Positions 58,847 through 64,000 of a stretch of DNA of 64,000 nucleotides are shown here, in pieces (the stretch's first letter is position 1; every line of letters begins with the position of its first letter). Location: the NCBI RefSeq assembly GCF_958450345.1, contig NC_088780.1, forward strand, positions 2,168,501 to 2,232,500, in the 5' to 3' direction. The notes under the pieces were generated by a model. It did no database searches. It worked only from the letters and a program-made list of their open reading frames with translations, and was not told where the DNA came from. A program made the translations under genes and the position numbers. This DNA is from Calliphora vicina. Lineage: Eukaryota > Arthropoda > Insecta > Diptera > Calliphoridae.

Positions 58847-59224
58847 GTATGTATTATATCGCATTAAATTTTATTTTTTTTACATGTTATTAGAGCGAAA
58901 ATACTAAAAATTATGAAACGCACTAATGTAATCTTATCATTTCACTAAAACTTAATTCGTCATTAAAAATATAGGCTACTCCACAAAATATTAAACTATT
59001 TAAAAAAACTATTTTCCTATTAAAAATTAGAAACTGTGTGAATATTGAAGTAGTTTAGCTGTAATCATCGACATGGAATTTACAGAATTTTTTATATTTT
59101 GACTTAAGTCTTTTTCATGGCATGTAATTTAGGCAATGCCAAATGCCTCACAATCTCAAAAAAAGTGAAATTGTTGCTTTTGAAAATTACAAAAAGAAAT
59201 CGGCAGTTGGAGTGTTTTTACGAC

Positions 59225-60245
59225 TGGTCCATATTTTATATATACATATATATTATAAAAAAAAATCAAATGTCGTTCGTTGGTAATTGCATCAGTAGAG
59301 AACGGCCGGACCGATTTAGACAATTTTTTTTAAAATGTTGACTACGCCAATTTTTTTCAATATATCTAAAATCGCAGGACGCCTGGACCGATTTAACTAA
59401 TTTTTTTTAATATTTGAAATACATAGTCCGCAAAAGTTTTTACAAAAATAAAAATTGTCCACGTCCATTTTTTATATAAAAACTCAAAATATTTAAATTC
59501 GCTAATAACTTGGCCAATAAACGTTTAATGAAGAAAAGGAGCTCGATCTGTGATCACTCATATTTCTGACCAAAAATCGATTTTTTATATAAAAACTCAA
59601 AATATCTAAATTCGTTAATAACTTGGCCAATAAGCGTTTAATCAAGAAAAGGAGCTCGATCTGTGATCACTCATATTTCTGACCAAAATTCATATAAAAA
59701 CTCAAAATATCTAAATTCGCTAATAACTTGGCCAATAAGCAAACAGAGCTCAATTTGTGATCACTCATATGAATAAAAATCGATTTTTTATATAAAAATC
59801 AAAATATCTGAATTCGCTAATAACTTGGCCAATAAGTAAACAGCTCGATCTGTGATCACTAATATTTCTGAACAAAAATCGATTTTTTATATAAAAATCA
59901 AAATATCTAAATTCGCTAATAACTTGGCCAATAAGCGTTTAATGAAGAAAAGGAGCTCGATCTGTGATCACTCATATTACTGACCAAAAAACTCAAAATA
60001 TCTAAATTCGCTAATAACTTGGCCAATAAGATAAAGAGCTCGATCTGTGATCACTAATATTTCTGACCAAAAATCGATTTTTTATGTAAAAACTCAAAAT
60101 ATCTAATATATTTTATTATATGTATGTCCTATATAAATAAAAAATATCATTCAATATCCTCTTCAAACCGCTTCTCACAAATTCACAAATCGAACACAAG
60201 CATTTTTTTTAACTTGGACAGGACAGCGTCTGTCGGGTCAGCTAG
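59225..60245 (+). mobile_element. Helitron-like element with internal tandem repeats
   Basis: 3' end: hairpin GACAGCGTCTGTC, then GGGTCAGCTAG before T. The 5' part has the GAGAACGGCCGGACCGATTT opening shared with other copies; the exact TC start is not certain. It holds about six units of roughly 100-115 bp at 59463-60110. Confidence 0.65.
59463..60110 (+). repeat. Tandem array, roughly 100-115-bp unit, about six copies
   Basis: Each unit has CTAATAACTTGGCCAATAAG, GAGCTCGATCTGTGATCACT and AAAAATCGATTTTTTATATA. Units vary by deletions of the middle part. Confidence 0.8.
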
Positions 60246-61981
60246 TTTTATATATATGTATGTATGTATATCTATATAATATTGTCAGTAAATATTAATT
60301 TACTTTATTCGTTTTTTAAATAAAACCAACTGAAGTTTAATAGCTTTAATGGTTACTGGTTAAGAAGTTTACATTTAGCATACAACAATGTAAATAACTT
60401 CGCAAAAATAACTGATCAATAACATAATTATGTGTGAATGTAATATATGCTATGTTAAATATTTTTCATGATCAAACATTTATGTACGAGTAAAAATATG
60501 TACATTGTTTAGGCCGATAATAGAATTTATATTCATCATACTTTTAATTTTCCGTTTTCTTGAGAAGATACACAAATGCTGGTTGACCTAATCCCATCGT
60601 ATTTTTATCAATATGCATTTGTTTAACGTCAATTATGTTATGAAATTTGACAATGACATTAAATCTTTTTAATGTTGCCTGACAAGCGTACGCCAACATT
60701 TTAAATACACATACATACATACATACATATTTTTATGAAAGACATTTATAATATATTTTTATTTTCATAAAAAAAATGTGTGTACACTTAGCAAAATTAA
60801 ATTAAGGTCTGTTTTTAGAATATTTTTTAAGACTTCGAATTTGTACCAACTGAAGATCAATCAAATCGATCCATGTTTTATCTTACCTACCATACAAATG
60901 TATTTGCTAAATATGATTTATAGACTTTAAAGTAAGTTATGAGGAGTTTTTTTTTTATAATAACAAACAATTTGTTTTTAAATCATGAAATAAATGAAAA
61001 ACAATTTGAGCCTTAATTTTGCTTAGTGTATGTGTGTATACAATATATCGTCCGCTTAATAAAACAATAGTGTATAATTTTTTTGCCATTTCGAAATAAT
61101 TGAGTTTAAAATTTTTGTGTTAGTAGACATCTAGAATAAAAGTAATGTTACAATTGATCTTTTGAACCACTTTGTGGAAATAGAATTTCACCAAATTTTA
61201 ACCACATATATAATCAGTTATGTAGATTCTTATTATGCAATAATAAAATAATGGTGTATATGCTTATACAATATTTTTTTATTGAGGGGAATGCATATTT
61301 GTACGTACACAATATGTACAAAAGGGTGGCCCAAATAGAGGTATAGTTTTAAGTGAAAAAATTTAATTTTTTAATCATGGGTTTATTATAATGTTATCCT
61401 TATCTGAGTTTATATTGTTTTTGGATATATTTTTAATATTTGCTTTTGGAAATTTTGTTCATAATATTTCAAATAAACAGACTGTTTTAGAATACAATCA
61501 AATAAGTTAAACGAAAATGTTACATGTATTTTGTGTTTGATACAATAAAATACACTTTTTAAATGTTCGTCCAATTGTGTTGTTTAAATAGGCTGTAAGT
61601 CAATCCGAAGATGACATTTTTAAATATGTTAAACATATTCTAAAATAGTCAGGATTTTCTTAAGAATGAAAATTAAAAAGAATAAGTTTGATGTTCCTGC
61701 GATTATAACTCTAACGATTTCGTTAAAACTTATTTCGAAACCAAATCAATTGTAGCACATTTTAGCATTTACATACATACACAATATTTTATGATAAAAT
61801 AAAACAAACATCACTTATTTTAATGGGATCGGATTTACTTATTTAACTTAGTATGTACTCGTATGTTATTTCTTTTTAATCAATTATGTTCAGTAACTGT
61901 AAAAAGATCTATGCATTGAAATACTGGCTAACAGCCAATTCTTTTTGTTGTTGTTAATTTTTTATGCATAAATACGTATGT
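60246..61981. other. Open intron after exon 11, AT-rich, nothing recognised
   Basis: Contains AT-rich DNA, CATA simple repeats and a half-site AGGGTGGCCCAAATAG at about 61324 resembling the end of the next element. No coiled-coil exon seen. Confidence 0.4.
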
Positions 61982-61989
61982 ATGTATAT

Positions 61990-63660
61990 TAGGGTGGCCC
62001 TTAATAAACAAAAGTTGGATTTTGGCCATTCTCACCCCCCAGTTTGATATATTGAAAAATTTGACATTTGACCTTCACGATTTAAGATTTAACGTTTTCC
62101 AATTTTAGTAAAACTTTCAGAGTATATTTAGAAATATCTGGACTGTAATATTTTGAATAGGTTTTACTTATAATTCATAACAGTAAGGAAATAGAGCTCA
62201 TTCGCAAAAAATGGCCAAATAATTAATTTTTCTCGAAAATTTCAAAATTTATATCGCAGGTACGGAAAAACTATAAGAGATATTTTCATAATTTTTTCAC
62301 ATTTTTATTCCCTATTATTCCCTCAATAAATCCCAATGAGATGATCAAAAAATTCTGAAATTTGTTTAACAAAATTTTTAAAAAATTTAAAATGGTGTTT
62401 TGAGACTGCCGTTAAAAATTTTTTATTTTTTTGATCATACCTGCGAATAGGTTAACGGTATCTTACGAAGACAAAAACTCATATAAATACAAGTAAATAT
62501 GGATATATTTTATGTAAAAATGAGCTTTTATTTTAATATTTCTCAAAATATGTTAATTTTGTTCTCACATTTCTTGTTCTACACCATTTCCAATTGTATT
62601 TCAGAAGTTTCTAATTGTATTTCAGAAATTTCCAATTGAATTTCAGAAATTTCTAATTATATTTCAGAAAATTCCAATTCAATTTCAGAAATTTCCATTT
62701 ATATTTCAGAAATGTCCATTTATATTTCAGAAATTTCCAATTATATTCCAATTATATTTCAGAACTTTCTAATTGTATTTCAGAATTTTCTAATTGTATT
62801 TCAGAATTTTCCAATTGTATTTCAGAAATTTCCATTTGTTTTTCAGAATTTTTAATTTATATTTAAAATGTTTCTAATTGTATTTCAGAATTTTCCAATT
62901 GTATTTCAGAATTTTCTATTTGTATTTCAGAAATATCCATTGGTATTGCTATTAGAATTTTCTGAAATACAAATGGATATTTCTGAAATACAATTGGAAA
63001 ATTCTGAAATACAATTGGAAACTTTTTAAGTATAAAATAAAAATTCTGAAATACAAATGGAAATTTCTGAAATACAATTGGAAAATTCTGAAATACAATT
63101 GGAAATTTCTGAAATACAATTAGAAATTTCTGAAATATAAATGGAAAATTCTGAAATATAATTAGAAAATTCTGAAATATAATTAGAAATTTCTGAAATA
63201 TAATTGGAAATTTCTGAAATATAAATGGAAATTTCTGAAATTGAATTGGAATTTTCTGAAATATAATTAGAAATTTCTGAAATTCAATTGGAAATTTCTG
63301 AAATACAATTAGAAACTTCTGAAATACAATTGGAAATGGTGTAGTTAATGGCCTGTCGAATTTTTAATAACTTTAAAATTTTTTGACCAATTTCTGTTTT
63401 TTATGTCTTATTAGAACGACAATTACGTACACATTTCTATTCTTTTAAATTAAATGCAAAAGTAATTTTTTAATGCCAACATTTTTACAAAAACTGAAAA
63501 AATGCATTTTTTCCCCTTGTAAATGCATCTCAAAACTTCAGAGGGCTTAACCCCAACCGATTACCTAAAATTTTTCCAAGGTGATTTTTTTTACTAATGT
63601 TCACCAAACTGGGGGTGAGAATGGCCAAAATCCAACTTTCGTTTTTTAAGGGCCACCCTA
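61990..63660. mobile_element. hAT-like fold-back element with TAGGGTGGCCCTTAA ends
   Basis: 1671 bp; ends TAGGGTGGCCCTTAA and near-complement; flanks ATGTATAT and ATGTACAT look like an 8-bp target duplication with one change. Arms share sequence with 39390-41483. A minisatellite palindrome (62581-63342) occupies the middle. Confidence 0.82.
62581..63342. repeat. 22-bp minisatellite arranged as a palindrome
   Basis: Bounded by ACACCATTTCC and GGAAATGGTGT. Left half: direct units of ATTTCAGAAATTTCCAATTG type. Right half: the same units inverted, meeting near 62950 at ATTGGTATTGCTATTAG. It lies exactly where the related element 39390-41483 has a continuous sequence, so it looks inserted. Confidence 0.85.
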
Positions 63661-64000
63661 ATGTACATATATACATAGGTACAATATGTATTGCTTAAAT
63701 TATGCTATATTCATTCATATTTATACGATTAGTTTGGTAATTTGACAAATATAATGATTTATGAAACACACATTTTTTTCAAACTAAAAGTTGCCATTTT
63801 TTTATATATGTATGTATATTTTTTGTCCCAAAAAGATTTTGACATCTCATTAATACAGGGTTTCTCATGACCATTGTTATCTCAATTTCAATATATATCG
63901 CAACTAAACTTTTTTTATAACATAAGATAATGATGTCAAACAAAATCAGTACAACAGAGGAATCGTTTGGCATCATGTTGAAAACAATTTTGTAACGTAT

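Noticed and set aside
58847..64000. Further coiled-coil exons of the myosin
   Set aside because: No frame with heptad-rich sequence was recognised; ORFs here follow repeats. A very small exon cannot be excluded.

Overview
The window is strongly AT-rich nuclear DNA from a fly. Exons fit spliceosomal GT/AG rules, proteins match dipteran families, and long introns are filled with DNA transposons and miniature inverted-repeat elements. The repeat style and gene content suggest a higher (probably calyptrate, blowfly- or housefly-like) dipteran; this is inference, as no species marker is visible.

One large gene on the + strand dominates: the PDZ-domain unconventional class XVIII myosin (Drosophila Mhcl, vertebrate MYO18). 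Eleven coding exons from 8691 to 58846 are joined by consistent splice phases. They give 1392 codons of the PDZ isoform: KE-rich start, PDZ, motor, IQ neck and start of the coiled coil; the rest of the tail lies beyond the window. Two further long ORFs look like alternative first exons of the same gene. The one at 20159-20983 ends in phase 0 at a donor and can replace the KE/PDZ exons. The one at 50406-52694 also ends in phase 0 at a donor, and can splice to the exon at 58281, giving a motorless ('headless') protein with the IQ neck and coiled-coil tail. The locus may therefore have three promoters and three N-termini.

A second complete gene, a secreted pancreatic-type lipase, lies on the - strand (34123-32778) inside the large intron 9. 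Its stop codon is 143 bp from the end of myosin exon 9.

The rest is mobile DNA. There is an intact-looking Tc1-like element (14178-15830) and a decayed Bari-like Tc1 element (6329-7760). A Helitron with scrambled Rep/helicase coding remnants lies at 36694-38036, with related Helitron-like ends at 3395, 28472 and 60245. Two hAT-like fold-back elements (39390-41483, 61990-63660) have 8-bp target duplications; one is a near-perfect 2.1-kb palindrome nested in a MITE. Further MITEs show TA, TTAA, 3-bp or 8-bp target duplications, and a family of AACAAGTAAG/hairpin repeats is dispersed through the introns. Region 1-8556 is upstream or 5'-intronic and repeat-rich; 10255-27291 is intron 4; 32635-58280 is intron 9; 58847-64000 is an intron still open at the window end. 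No tRNA, rRNA or CRISPR was recognised.
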